The position numbers were made by a program, and so were the translations under genes. Shown here in pieces: positions 10,525 to 20,887 of a stretch of DNA of 64,000 nucleotides. Source of the stretch: Phytophthora quininea (taxonomy: Eukaryota > Oomycota > Peronosporomycetes > Peronosporales > Peronosporaceae); NCBI GenBank assembly GCA_011947345.1, contig JAAVTG010000663.1, positions 1-64,000 of the forward strand. Reading direction: 5' to 3'. The stretch's first letter is position 1. The number at the start of each line of letters is the position of its first letter. The notes under the pieces were generated by a model that saw nothing but the letters and a program-made list of their open reading frames with translations, was not told where the DNA came from and ran no database searches.

Positions 10525-12807
10525 ATGTCGAACCAGCAGCAGAGCCGGTTGCTGGCCGGAGAGTACGCGCAGCGCCGCCCGCTGCTGGACAAGGCGGTGG
10601 ACGCCAAAGTGGACAAGCTGGCGGCCTTCAAGTCGCAGATGCAGCAGCAGCAAGCGCCCGCAGCCAAAGCCTCTGCGGCCGTGTCGACGCAGCAGAACGA
10701 GTCGCGCGAAGAGGAGCCGCAGACGCCGCAGCCGGAGTGGCCCGAGCAGGACGGCGTGGACAGTAAGACGCTCTTCCAGGTGGACCCGCCCGCCGTCAAG
10801 ATCGGCCGAGAGATCGGCAAGGGGGCCTTCTCCGTCGTCTACGCCGGCGACTACCGCGGCCAACACGTTGCGGTCAAATGCCAGCCCAAGGACGCAGAGG
10901 GAAACATCCCGGCCTTCGTGCTGAGAGAGGTGCAGGTTCTGCGCCAGCTGCGTCATCCGCGCCTACTGCAGTTCGCTGGCGCCGCTGACAACGTCCGCGC
11001 CAAGCAGGTCTGGATTCTCAGCGAGTACCTGAACAACGGGGACGTTGACTTGCTGTTGAAGGCCATTCGCAGTGGCAAGAAGAGTCATGTCGGCTGGCAC
11101 GGCATGGTGCGCATTGCCCTGGACGCAGCCCAAGGCATCCAGTTCTTGCAAGAGCGACACATCGTGCACCGTGACATTAAATCGTCCAACATCTTGCTGG
11201 ACGACAAACATCGTGCCAAGCTGTGTGATTTCGGGTTCGCTGTCGAGATTAAACCTGTGACGGCCTCGGCCAACGGAGCAGCCGAGTCGGAGGAGACCAA
11301 ACAGCGCCGCAAGTCCTATTGCGGCACGGACGCCTACATGGCACCAGAAATGTTCCTGGACGAGGACTACGATCAGAGCGTGGACATCTTCAGCTTCGGC
11401 GTAGTGCTCATGGAGATGCTCTGCTGTCGCGTGGCCAATGCCGACGGTTTCTTGCAGCGTCTGCCACAGTACAAATTCCGAGTACTGTTGCCAGAATTCC
11501 GTGAGGCTCTGCCAGCTTCGTGTCCACCTGCGCTTGCAAACTTGGCCGAGCAATGCGTGTCGTTCGAACCCAGCGAACGTCCCAAAATCCAGACGATTGT
11601 GCGCTCGCTTGAAGACGTATTTAACGCCACTGCTCATGGTCGTGACACGGTGGAGCTAATTCCATTCACTCCATTTGACAGGGAACCGCAGGTCGAGGAG
11701 GACGATGACGCGTACTATGGCGAAAACGACGATGAGGGTGACGACGACGAGGAGGAGGAAGACGATGACGAAGTATACGACGAAGACGACTACAATGAGC
11801 ATACCAATGGCCGTCACAACACCATGGGAATGGACTCGGACGAGGAGGACCGCATCGTGAACTCGCAGGTGGTGAATGAGCCATACTTCGACGAGGAGAG
11901 CGTTGACAGCGACATGTTTGCACAGCCCGCAACCCCGCACCGTACCACGAGGGGTGATTCTAAAGCGCAATCGCCGTGGAAAACGATCGTGGGTGGAGAA
12001 GTGGTTCATCATCGACCACGACCAACTGCACTACACGGACATGCCAGAACGCTGGCAGCACCACCAAAAGCGAAATGCCGATTGGCGCTGCACGTTGCCA
12101 CCAATTTCGTCGCTGTCGCTGCGCGAGTGCCGTATCTGGAAGACCATGGAGATGCCTGAGCTCCGCTTTAACGTGATCGACAACAACTGGAAGATTAAGC
12201 GAGAATTGCAGGCCGTCTCGAAGAAGGACCTCGAGATGTGGATGGAGCTCATCAACCAGTCCATTGACTACGCTAACGAACTCTACGCACGTGAAAACGA
12301 CTTGCCGAACAACATCACAAGCCCCAGCACGGGAACAAGTGCAAGTAGCAGCAATGCTAGTCGTCCAAGCCGAAACAAGTCCTCTAAACAAGCGCCATGC
12401 GGGGCAACATCCAAACCGCAGCAGCAAAGACCCAAAGCAAAGTCAGATGCTGCTCCCTTGCGTCAGACAAGGCGCAACAGTGCTGCAGCCAAGTTCGATG
12501 AGCCTCCTGAAATGCCAGAGACGGAAGAAGACCGCAATGATGAGGTCTATCTCTGGCTAAAGGAGATTGATTCCAGAGATACGCACCGATGCTGAAAGCG
12601 AAGGGCTTCGAGTCGCTGGACTTTATCCGCGAGGTACGCATCGACGCCAAGTGTGATCGTTAGCAGTTTTCTAACTGTTGTTGGTGTTGTTATGAGCAGA
12701 CCGGCATCGAGATGGAAGACTTGAACTTTGTGGGCATCAAGGAACCCGTGGCGCGCAAGGCTATCCGCTCAGCAGCCCGTACATTGCGTGGAGATGACGA
12801 TGACTGA
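10525..12807 (+). CDS. TKL-like protein kinase with PH and SAM domains
   Basis: Predicted 738-aa signalling protein. The kinase domain (about residues 90-375) shows GKGAFSVV, the β3 Lys in VAVK, HRDIKSSNILL, DFGFAVE and GTDAYMAPE, all active-site residues being present. An extremely acidic linker (residues about 395-440, Asp/Glu runs) follows. Next is a PH domain (GVILKRNRRGKRSWVEKWF) and a C-terminal SAM domain (YLWLKEI ... FESLDFIRE, then GIEMEDLNFVGIKEPVARKA). A 66-bp intron (12634-12699, CTAAC at 12671) interrupts the SAM domain. The frame changes near 11940 and again at about 12571 (one missing T); the two compensate. PH and SAM suggest recruitment to phosphoinositides and to a SAM partner. 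Neighbours are unrelated genes. Confidence 0.88.
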
Positions 12808-13052
12808 GCGAGCGACTGAGGCCTTCGTTTCTTTCTCCAGCGGCTTCATGTGGCGAGGCCAGTTTTCCCTCAGTGCATTAAGTATAACTATTTTTTTCAA
12901 CATCACGCAGTGTATTCATTCATAGCTTCGGTGCCTTCGCACCACTACCTATTTCAAAGCAAATAAACGAAAGCCAATGCCGAAACACAAAGCGAAGACA
13001 AAGCCTCATGCTTACCCGACTAGCCTCGCGGCCTTCACTACACCGTCAAAGC

Positions 13053-14909
13053 CTACAGCATTGGTGCCGACGACGTGAGGCCGTCCTCGATACCAGTCAG
13101 CAGATTGCGCAGGAATGTCTCTGTTACGCGCGTGTAGTTGATGATCTCCGAGCGGTTCATCTTTTCCAACGGCATCTCCGATAACCCTGTCAGGTGCTCC
13201 GCATTCTTCTCCAAGTTCTCCTGCAAGTACTCGAACAGATTCTTCTCCTTCCCATTCGGCAGGTAATAGCCAAACACATATGTGTACTTGAGCACACGTC
13301 GGCACTCAATCAGTTGCTCCGTAGCGGAGTTCAGAAACTGCACGTCGATCCACGACGAGTCTCCGTGACTAGCCTGTAATTCAATCATACGCGTTTCCGT
13401 GCCTTCCCGCATCCGCTGCGCAAATTTGCCAGCCTCCGAGTGGTTTGCGAACCGCTGGTAGTAGTGGAGGTATCTGTCAAGTTCGGCCTTCGCACGAGCG
13501 GCATCAGTGTCTGCAGCCTGCGCATCGGCGTCGTAGCGGTTGCATTTGTAGTAGCCGCCCGTCCCAGAGCCATGCTTGTCCCATCCCTCCATACAAATCT
13601 GCAAGGCAACAACAACACATTAGATTACAAGACTGACCAAATCGAAGTACAGTACCGCCAAAAAGCGCGACCCACCCAGCAGAATTCATAGTTGCAGCTC
13701 CGACACGTCATGTGATTGCAGCCCTGGTTCTTTTCGATCCGCACAGAGCACTTGGGGCACTTCTTCGTGTTCGCGAGGATCCAGTTGGCCGTCTCCGACT
13801 CGTTACGACACTTTTCCTGCCATGCTGCTAGCTGTTCGCACGTGACTGGCGAGTGCGCTTCCTCTCCGCAGCGGAGGCAGAATACACATCCGCATGTGCA
13901 CGTCACAGACGACAGTCCGCCTGCGCTTGAGATGGCCTTGCTGCAGCCCGGGGACGGACACCACTTGACGCCCTTGTTAATGTCCACGAACGACCGCAAC
14001 AAGTAGCGCGAGTACTTGCGGTAGTCCTCCAGGCTCACAATCTGCTTAAAGATGACGTCGCTCACCACCTGCATAGCACATTCGTCACTGGGTTGATAAA
14101 AACAAGACACAGAGCACATCAACCCATTCGCAGAACTCACCTCCTTGCAGCCGTGCGCAGGGCATGTGGTTGTCACGCAGATCGGTCCCTCGGCAATCTT
14201 CAGCGACAGGTACGGCTTCCAGCAGTTCTACAGCCACACAAAATCAGCAACACCCTTTTAGTCCAACCTCCCTCATTGGCAGTAGCAGCTTTGGCCTCTC
14301 ACCAGACAGTAGACGTGGCCGCAGCCCATGCCAAAGATCTCGTTGGGCGCGTACGAGTCGCAGCAAATGTTGCAGTCCACCTGCAGCCACCCGCGTTAGT
14401 CCTAAAGCATCCACCAAAATCACATTTCTCTTCCCCTACCAGTTCTCCGACTGGAAACTTTGGCGCTAGCTTGTCGGCGAACTCGACGCCCGCTTCGTGC
14501 TTGGTCTTGACGGGGTCTGCGTAGTACCCTTCGAACAGCTTCTCCTTGTTCCAGCCAAAGTAGCGCAGCAGCACCGAGGCCACCGGCTGCGAGATCTCGA
14601 GCACCTGCGCGATCTCGGCCACCAGCGCGCTCTGCTCCTGTCGCAGCTCCTGCTCATCGATCACGTGGTACTCCTGCTGCTTGTGGGCGCCTGCCTGGCC
14701 CAGGCCCGGGCTCAGGCGTTTCTTCTTGGCGGCCGAGCCCGCGCCCAGCGGCGACAGCGAGTCGGCGTGCTGCTTCTTGGAAGGGTTGGGGGTGGGGGCG
14801 GCGTCCTCGTCCTCCTCCTCCGAGTACTGGTACTCGTCCTCCACGTCGCTGTAGTGGTACTCTTCGTCCGACAGTGGGGACAGCGGGGGTCGGCGGCGTG
14901 GGCGCTCAT
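13053..14909 (-). CDS. Ariadne-type RBR E3 ubiquitin ligase
   Basis: RING-IBR-RING ligase of about 524 aa in five exons: 14909-14440, 14380-14303, 14227-14141, 14068-13676 and 13598-13053. Introns are 59, 75, 72 and 77 bp. After an acidic N-terminus comes a UBA-like region (about 14.6 kb). RING1 is CNICCDSYAPNEIF...CGHVYCLNCW, the IBR is WCPSPGCSKAI...CGCVFCLRCGEE, and RING2 is CPKCSVRIEKNQGCNHMTC, with the expected catalytic Cys in GCNHMTC. The C-terminal Ariadne helical domain (YYQRFANHSEAGKFA...) regulates activity in studied family members. One G is missing in the G5 run at 14885-14889; with it, ATG 14909 is in frame. It is convergent with the kinase gene and divergent from the 15075 gene. 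Confidence 0.92.
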
Positions 14910-15074
14910 GGGCAGGCAGCGGGAGGCGGGCGAGCGAGAGCTATAATAGCAGCGGCGCTTTGGGAAATGTGGGCGGAAAGAAAGTTCTTCGGAAAGGAAA
15001 CACTGTGGTGACTCGTTAAAGTTTATAGATGGGTACATTTCGGGTGCATCTGGGTATACTGTAGTCAAGTCAAA
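14910..15074. promoter_or_regulatory. Short shared upstream region of two divergent genes
   Basis: Only 165 bp separate the RBR start (14909, minus strand) from the start at 15075 (plus strand), so both promoters must sit here. No clear Inr match or other element was recognised. Confidence 0.4.
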
Positions 15075-15688
15075 ATGGCGACGCATCAAGCCCACCGACT
15101 GCCGTGGACGACGCTGGCGGAGGTGTTTGCGGACGTGGAGACGGAGAATGGAGGCGGGTACAGGTATGTGGCCACGGAGGCGAAGCAGAAGCAGGTGCGG
15201 CACTTTGCGCGGTGCTTGGTGTCGGCGCTGCAGGAGTTCAAGGAGACGGACAAGAGAGCGCTACTAGAGGACCAGCAGGGCCACTCGGTAGACCCTACGA
15301 CCTGGGGCATCGACCCCACGGGGGTCTGGGCTACACTGGCTTTTACTACAGCCTGCTGCGAGGCTACGTGGAGTTGAATCTGCTGCTGCTGGATGCGGAC
15401 AAGTTGCTGCCGATTCTGCAGCGAGGATCGGACAGGGCGACGCACTGCGTCCTCCTGCTGTGTGGGCACATGGACGGAGGACACCCGGACTGGATGGCGC
15501 GGCGGCTGCAGCCAGTGATGGACGAGGAAAATATTTTTAAGATGAAGACGCCGCTGACGGCGGATGCCCTGCAGACGATCCGAGACCACTGCGCGCTGCT
15601 CTTCCGATGCCTCTACAGCATCAGCGGCGAGAACAGGGCGCTGGACGCCGAGTACGTCGCGAACTGCATTGCACCGTTCTACGTGTAA
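15075..15688 (+). CDS. Conserved-looking protein of unknown function
   Basis: About 204 aa, not recognised. The frame breaks in the G5 run at 15320-15324; adding one G joins ...GIDPTGG to LGYTGFYYSLLRGYVEL and leaves one ORF to 15688. The protein looks all-helical, with the Leu-rich segment GYVELNLLLLDADKLLPIL and a C-terminal helix ending IAPFYV. There is no signal peptide, membrane segment or metal motif. It shares a 165-bp upstream region with the RBR ligase. The codon pattern and coherent frame support coding; function is open. Confidence 0.6.
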
Positions 15689-15951
15689 TGTACTGGGTGG
15701 AATCGTGGAGAATATTTTTACAGCGATGTGGACGAAGCCTTGGACGCGTGAAATCGCCACGGAGGACTTTGGACGTCTTGTTTGTTTGCAAGACCTTTAG
15801 AGTCCTTACTAGGCTTGCTTGCAACAGCAATCCTTTCGCCATGAGTGGTGACGATGAAGGTGCCGTCGTTCAGACTGCTAATCCAACCAAGTTTGGGCCG
15901 TGCACTTGGAGAGCACAAAGACCGCCACCGACGAGCGATGTAACTACGCAA

Positions 15952-16119
15952 ATGCCGGGATACATGCGAATGCTTTCGTTGGTATTTGCTAGCTTATGTG
16001 CGTTTGCTTTTTCATCAAGCGCTTCCCCTATGAATACAAGCGAAAATGGACGCAGGTGGCACGACATGCAGCACTTACGCCTCCGCCGCGACGAAGGCTC
16101 TCACGATCACTGGGACTAA
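15952..16119 (+). CDS. Small putative secreted peptide with a QXLR-like motif
   Basis: 55-residue ORF with possible starts at 15952, 15964 or 15970. From the third Met it reads as a signal peptide (MLSLVFASLCAFAF, cleavage after SSSA) followed by a short charged tail. The tail holds QHLR followed by LRRDEG, reminiscent of the QXLR variant of the RXLR-dEER translocation motif described in downy mildews. It stops 9 residues later, so no effector domain follows. The frame is also open upstream to an ATG at 15841, which would bury the signal peptide. It could be a truncated effector or a chance ORF; the carrier gene ends 38 bp downstream on the other strand. Confidence 0.35.
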   Translation: MPGYMRMLSLVFASLCAFAFSSSASPMNTSENGRRWHDMQHLRLRRDEGSHDHWD

Positions 16120-16156
16120 ATAATAAATAGCAAGAGGGGGCTTCTCGTCTCTCTCT

Positions 16157-17212
16157 TCAGGCGCGTCCACTCAACACGCGCAGCGCCTTCTTGGTGGTCT
16201 CGTAGGTCGAGAACATCACAGCTGCGTACGGCACGATGCGAGCCAGATTGGGGCCCGTGCCGCGATACAGCGCCAGCAGTCCTTCGTCGCGAATGACCTT
16301 GCGGAAACAGTCACACATGCCGCGGTAGTACAGCGTGGAGGCGCTTCCTCCTTCGGCAGTGAGCGGACCCATTTCCGTCACGTTCAGATGCAGTTGCTGC
16401 GACTGCAGACGCTTTTTGACCGTGTCGAACGGATACGCCACGGTCTGGGCGATGGCTCCAGCGACGCTGCCGCAGACAAAGTAGTCGAGGCCGTCCATCT
16501 CGGTCTTGCCCTCGGGCCAGCGGTAGGCCGGCCACTGGTGGCGGATGGCGGTCAGCTTCAAGTATTCGTAGCAGCCGAACTGCACGCCTTCGAACGGGAT
16601 GGCGCCCACGACGCCCGACCAGCCGCCTCGGTAGAGTCCTCGCAGCCCCTCGCGCTCCAGAATGAGCTGCACGCCTTGCAACACGCCTCGGATCTCGCTG
16701 TGGGCAGCGGTTGGTGCGGTGGCCTGCGTGATCATGCGGGTGCGCACAACTTCAAGCGGGTAGGTCCCCATGGTGGCGACGAGTCCCGCGGCGGCGCCGC
16801 ACAGCGCGCGCTGCCAGTTGCTGAGCTCGCGTCCTTCGTGGGCTGCAAAGCGCGCTTGCATCGAGTCGTAGAGGTAGAACTTGAGGCCGGCGTAGGGCCC
16901 AAGGCGGCAGCAGCCGGCGCTGTTGCCCCGCCAGAAGGCGCGCACGCCGTCCAGCGCGTACAGCTCGCGGACGGTGCGCGCGATGGCGGAGGAGGCCGAG
17001 GGCTGCGAGGCTACGGCTCGGGCCGCCACGAGCGAGGACGGGGCGGTCACGGATTCGACAGGTCCGTTCACTTGGATGACGATCTTGAGCACGTCCAGGG
17101 GCGACGTGCAGGAGCGCGTGACGCAGCCGGAGACCACGCCGGCCACCACGGACTCCAGGCCGGTGCTTCTGGTGGCGGAGGCGTCGGCGGTGATGCCTTT
17201 GGGCGCGCCCAT
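16157..17212 (-). CDS. Mitochondrial carrier family (SLC25) transporter
   Basis: 351-aa single-exon protein with three solute-carrier repeats, each with the PX[D/E]XX[K/R] signature: SPLDVLKIVIQ, YPLEVVRTRM and YPFDTVKKRLQ. Each repeat has two transmembrane helices and a matrix helix. Other family features are GNSAGCCRLGPYAGLKFYLYD and LYRGTGPNLARIVPYAAVMF. It should sit in the inner mitochondrial membrane. The substrate is not certain; the WRGNS/PYA pattern is closest to nucleotide, CoA or thiamine-diphosphate carriers. The start is ATG 17212; the frame upstream lacks an ATG. No frame break is present. A long ORF on the opposite strand is a shadow. Confidence 0.92.
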   Translation of the reverse strand: MGAPKGITADASATRSTGLESVVAGVVSGCVTRSCTSPLDVLKIVIQVNGPVESVTAPSSLVAARAVASQPSASSAIARTVRELYALDGVRAFWRGNSAGCCRLGPYAGLKFYLYDSMQARFAAHEGRELSNWQRALCGAAAGLVATMGTYPLEVVRTRMITQATAPTAAHSEIRGVLQGVQLILEREGLRGLYRGGWSGVVGAIPFEGVQFGCYEYLKLTAIRHQWPAYRWPEGKTEMDGLDYFVCGSVAGAIAQTVAYPFDTVKKRLQSQQLHLNVTEMGPLTAEGGSASTLYYRGMCDCFRKVIRDEGLLALYRGTGPNLARIVPYAAVMFSTYETTKKALRVLSGRA

Positions 17213-17830
17213 GGCTGGAAGATAGATGGGGTCACGAGAGCGTGCGTCGTGGGCGGTGGCTTTGAGCGGTTTGGCGCGGCTCGGCAAGTTTCAAAGTGAG
17301 GTGTTAAAAAATGCGCCGGAAGGTGCTCAGTTAAAAGCCGCATACTTAGATCAAGTCAAATTCCGTGCACCTTTTCGGACGGGAGGGGTGTCACGCAAAA
17401 TTAAGTGACTGTAGCACTATGACGCTTGATAGACATCCCTGACATCCGGCCTTTTACGAACCACATTGAAGTGGCGAGGCTCAGTGTGCCGGGCTTTCCC
17501 AAGCCGCCGGCGCCGGAGGCATTAATGCTACCACAGCTTAGCGTTGCGCCTCGTGGGCGCTTGATGGAGATATACCTGTGGAGCAGTGCGGTGCCAACGA
17601 GCATGACGGCGCGCGAAAGAAGTGGCCTCGCTAGCTCATTGCGCGGCATTCGCTTGCTGGTCATTGTGCGATGTGCAATGCTGTGCAACGGAAAGCTGCT
17701 GGCGGCGGCCTTGCTATTATCACAGACTGCACCAGCACACCAGCTAGGAGCTAGGCTCTCTTCAACTCGATGTATACTAGTAAAATGCTGCCAGACCCTG
17801 CGCGGGCGTTAACGCAATTCGCCTCGATCT
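17213..17830. other. Gene-poor stretch between carrier and COMM-domain genes
   Basis: 618 bp in which I can support no gene. ORFs at 17401-17688 (minus) and 17426-17812 (plus) overlap each other and have no recognisable motif. The right end contains most of the 45-bp sequence shared with the effector-like locus near 37.9 kb. Confidence 0.4.
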
Positions 17831-17862
17831 TCACGGTGCATTCGACGCATTCTGTGTGTGCG
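17818..17862 (-). repeat. 45-bp sequence shared with the effector-like locus at 37922-37966
   Basis: The two copies differ at 3 of 45 positions by eye, all transitions, and lie in the same orientation. Here the copy covers the last codons and stop of the COMM-domain ORF. At 37.9 kb the same bases encode the region around the RXLR-like motif, in a different context. Confidence 0.7.
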
Positions 17863-18534
17863 ACTGCGCTTCCACCCCCGCTGCCACCCCCACTCGACTG
17901 CTCTGCTCCATGTAGGCCAGCCGCATCATCGGGTGCGCCTCCGCCTGGTTCATCTCCTGCAGCACCGCCGCAGCGCTGTATCGCAGTTGGTGGAACTGCT
18001 TCAGCGGCACCTGCACGGTCCTTAACCGGTTGTCCCGAGTCTGCAGCCTCAGTAGCACCCTCCTCGCTCCACTCGCTTCGGCCGCCACGCTGTAGTCCAG
18101 CTGCTGCATTCTGGGCAAAGCAAACGTCGAGTCTGGTGCTGCCGTCAACCTGCTCCAGTTGCGATCCAGAGTCTGGCGGAAGCGCAGTTGGAAGGTCTCT
18201 GGGAGACGCTCGATCAGGGACCTTTGCCTGGCCAACTCCGCCCTCTGGGACGATCCAAGAGTTGGCGAGTTGGTCTCCTCAGACGGCAAGAGGAACGTCA
18301 TGCGGCCTCGGACAGCCGTCTCCACAAGTCTTCGGAGCACCCCACCAGCTCCAGAAAGACTGCCTCAGAGTCCGTAGGGACGCTCGCCTCGGCCAGTTGC
18401 TCTGCTTCCTCGTCACTTTGGCAGTGCAGCGCGACCGCCAGTCGCATGCCGTCATCCAGATGCCTCACCACGAACGCCTCGCCCACCTCCTTCAGCAGAG
18501 CTCGCCATTCCGCTGCAGCTTCCTCGAACGCCAT
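17831..18534 (-). CDS. COMM-domain-containing protein
   Basis: About 234 aa. The C-terminal half has COMM-domain landmarks: LPRMQQLDYSVAAEA, a short strand region, then VPLKQFHQLRYSAAAVLQEM. COMMD proteins form the Commander/CCC complex, which acts in endosomal recycling with retriever. The N-terminal half (from MAFEEAAAEWRALLKE) is helical as in the family. The frame breaks near 18300, where one base is missing between ...RLSEAA and MTFLLPSEE. The last ten residues lie in the 45-bp repeat shared with 37.9 kb, so the natural C-terminus may have been altered. Which COMMD paralogue it is cannot be told. Confidence 0.75.
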
Positions 18535-18540
18535 CGCCTC

Positions 18541-19025
18541 TGGTTACGGTAGGATGCGATTTATTTATCATAAAATCCATTACGTAATCCTTAAATAAAA
18601 ACATGACAGCACCACACAATAGCCAGGCTTGGTCGGCGGCGACGGCGCCGTCTCCATCCGTGTCGAAGTAGCGGAAGATCTGTCGGCAGCAGCGGCAGCT
18701 TAAGAAGGATTGCAGACACAGAAGCTATCATACGGAGGGGCACCGGCAACCACGCGCAGGTGAACTGGCAGTTCATGTGCATTTTAGTTGCCGCCGTCGC
18801 TCCTTCATTGCCGAGCTGCACGTGCTGCAAGCAAGTGCTGGATCGCTATTCAGCATTCAGCGATCCGGGCCATGACGGTCAAACGCCAGGCGTGGATATT
18901 CCCGCCACAATCGCAGTGAAAATCATGGTGGTGAACTCAACGTATATGTATTAGTCTTCTTCATCCTCCTCTGCATCCTCTTCGTCTGTTGCTTCGCCAC
19001 GCGAGCATTGAAGGAACCGGCGAAC
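18541..19025. other. Region without a supportable gene
   Basis: About 480 bp. Short ORFs on both strands carry no motif. An Asp/Glu-codon-rich patch near 18960-18990 on the minus strand may be the decayed 3' end of the adjacent transposase-like relic. Confidence 0.4.
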
Positions 19026-19411
19026 TCAGGAACCGGAGGCGACAAGGTTCTCCTGCCCGGGAAACATACTCTTGGCCAAGTCGCGGACATTTTGGTAGAT
19101 GAGCCGGGCGCCTCCACTGGCGGCGTTTTGTCTTTGCATTTGCTCGTCGAGAACCTCTCGCAGCTGCTGTTCTTGTTGTTGAGTCAGCAGCGGTGTACAA
19201 CCACCCCACGCAGCCGCTTACGCCGCGCGGCGCCTTCAGAATCTCGTCCTTCTTCTGCCACCACTTGCTATATGTAGATCGACGGCGCGTGCTTCCACTC
19301 CGTGAAGTGCTTCACCGCCGCGTTGGTCACGCCACCGTTCGCTGCGATCCACTTGACCGCAATCACCCTGTCTTCCATGGGGGCATGTTTCCGCTTCTTC
19401 GACTCGGCCAT
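19026..19411 (-). pseudogene. Relic of a CENP-B/pogo-like transposase or HTH protein (N-terminal part)
   Basis: Reading from ATG 19411, the frames hold MAESKKRKHAPMEDRVIAVK, then WIAANGGVTNAAVKHF (helix-turn-helix-like), KWWQKKDEILKAPRG in a shifted frame, and a Gln-rich helix LTQQQEQQLREVLDEQ with LIYQNVRDLAKSMFPGQE, ending at a stop at 19026-19028. This order (psq-like HTH, KK-EIL-AP-G linker, second helical domain) fits the DNA-binding half of pogo/Tigger elements, but the catalytic half is absent. Frame breaks near 19275 and 19215. Identification is by pattern only. Confidence 0.4.
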
Positions 19412-19470
19412 AGGGGAGCAGCGGCGACGGGCGGTAGTTGCCCCTCTTGGCATACATGGCGGCGATCGAG

Positions 19471-20570
19471 CTAGTCAAGGCAGTCGCAGCGGCATATACG
19501 CTCCCCTTCCTCAATCTGCTCCTGGGTTCGCCCAGCCTCGCGGTTGCTGAACATGATCATCTGGGCAAGGCCTTGGCTGTGCAAGATCGTTGTCGAGACT
19601 GACTGGTGGGGGTCCTGGGTCCTGCACACATACCACGGGTTAGTTAGTAGATCAAAATCGCTGGCATGTGTACGTACGCGCTCGTTAATAAAAACTCTAA
19701 TGTAGTCTCTGTAAGCGGTCAGCATGATCGGCATCACCAGTCGCTCTTGCAGTGGGAAGTACTTCACCATTTCGTGGTGAGATGTGTCTTGGTATGTGAA
19801 GTACTAGTCCACGCCCTCCTGCTCGGCCAGCAAGAACACCCGATCTTCGATCCTTCTGCGCTCATCAAACCCGGCAATAGAACCATCCAGCGCTTGCACA
19901 CGCCCTCAGACGCCTTCCCAAAACCATAATCGTCTTGAAGCCTCGCGAGTCTGCCCTTATATGCTCTCGCACTCCCCGAGCATAGCACCCAATCGCCCGG
20001 AAAGGATCATTTCGTTGATCCGCCGCGACTCCTCCAGTAGGTAGGCCGGGTCGTTCACGTGCAGACCCATTTCCTCTAATCTCTGCGCTACAATTCCTTC
20101 TTCGTACATGCAGATCTCGGACATGTAAAGACACTCCGTCAGAGCGTAGTTGTCGGTGTGCCGCCGAGACCGTCGGGCAGTCTAAGGATCGCGCGGTTCC
20201 GTCGAGGTCGTATCGGGTTGTCGACAACTTTTGAGCTTTTGTTCAGCGCTTACGAGAAGCGCTGAACGCGGCAGACGTGCATGAGCTTCGCCGTCACCAA
20301 GTAAGCGTTGAGATTGAAGGGGGGCTTCACGTTGATCTCCTCCAATCCGGTCGCCATGCTCCACGTCCGGTACAGAAGTCCATCGTCGGTGACCATGGCG
20401 TCCACAGAGCACGGCCTTCCGTTCGTCCGGGCCAGATCCGCCACGAAGGTCAGGTCGACAAGGGCTCCAAGTGGTCGTAGTCGATGTGGCGCCGGCACGC
20501 TGGAAGGCGTCTTCGATGTTACGCCGTGAGCACCATGGCGGAAGTTGGCAGGTTCCTGCGTCGTCACCAG
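19471..20570 (-). pseudogene. Broken intron-containing gene of unknown function
   Basis: Coding-like segments appear in all three minus frames in a consistent order: VDLTFVADLARTNGRPCSVD and VKPPFNLNAYLVTAKLMHV (about 20470-20280); then NYALTECLYMSEICMYEEG and LHVNDPAYLLEESRRINEM (about 20150-20000); then FDERRRIEDRVFLLAEQEGV, an in-frame TAG at about 19806, and EMVKYFPLQERLVMPIMLTA (about 19775-19715). A believable intron (donor GTACGT near 19677, acceptor ...CTAACTAACCCG...GTGCAG near 19620) precedes DPHQSVSTTILHSQGLAQMI. I do not recognise the family. The TAG and several frame changes in 1.1 kb suggest decay, though part of it may be consensus error. Confidence 0.4.
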
Positions 20571-20887
20571 GCAGGGTCCCCACCACCCATCCTGCTCTCG
20601 TTTCGGTCGTTGTCACCGCGTCGTCGCCGCTACCCTCTTTCTGGCGCGCCGGGCGTCCTTCACCACCACATCCGCTCCGATGGTCGATCCATTTCCAGGG
20701 CGATCCGTTGTGCGATTTTTTACCTGTTTATACGGCGCACTTGGTCCGAAACTCGAGGGAGAGTGCCACCGTCGCCGCCCAATTAGCGGCAATAACTTTG
20801 GTTGCCGACGCACAACCAGTGTGGGCTCCAGTACTTGTGTGACTACATACAATTGCACTCGTCTGTCATGTTGAAGCTAAGCCGTGT
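20571..20887. other. Spacer without a supportable gene
   Basis: 317 bp downstream of the split EF-hand gene. Short overlapping ORFs on both strands have no recognisable motif. Confidence 0.4.

Noticed and set aside
10255..10956. Long minus-strand ORFs (233 and 163 codons) opposite the kinase start
   Set aside because: No motifs; explained by GC-rich third positions of the real kinase frame on the other strand.
15086..15760. 224-codon minus-strand ORF
   Set aside because: Antisense to a coherent plus-strand gene that needs only one base to be complete.
16388..17299. 303-codon plus-strand ORF over the mitochondrial carrier
   Set aside because: Exact antisense of a complete, motif-rich SLC25 gene; Gly/His-rich composition typical of a shadow ORF.
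17426..17812. 128-codon plus-strand ORF between carrier and COMM-domain genes
   Set aside because: No motif, overlaps an equally featureless minus ORF, and extends toward the repeated 45-bp sequence; not supportable as a gene.
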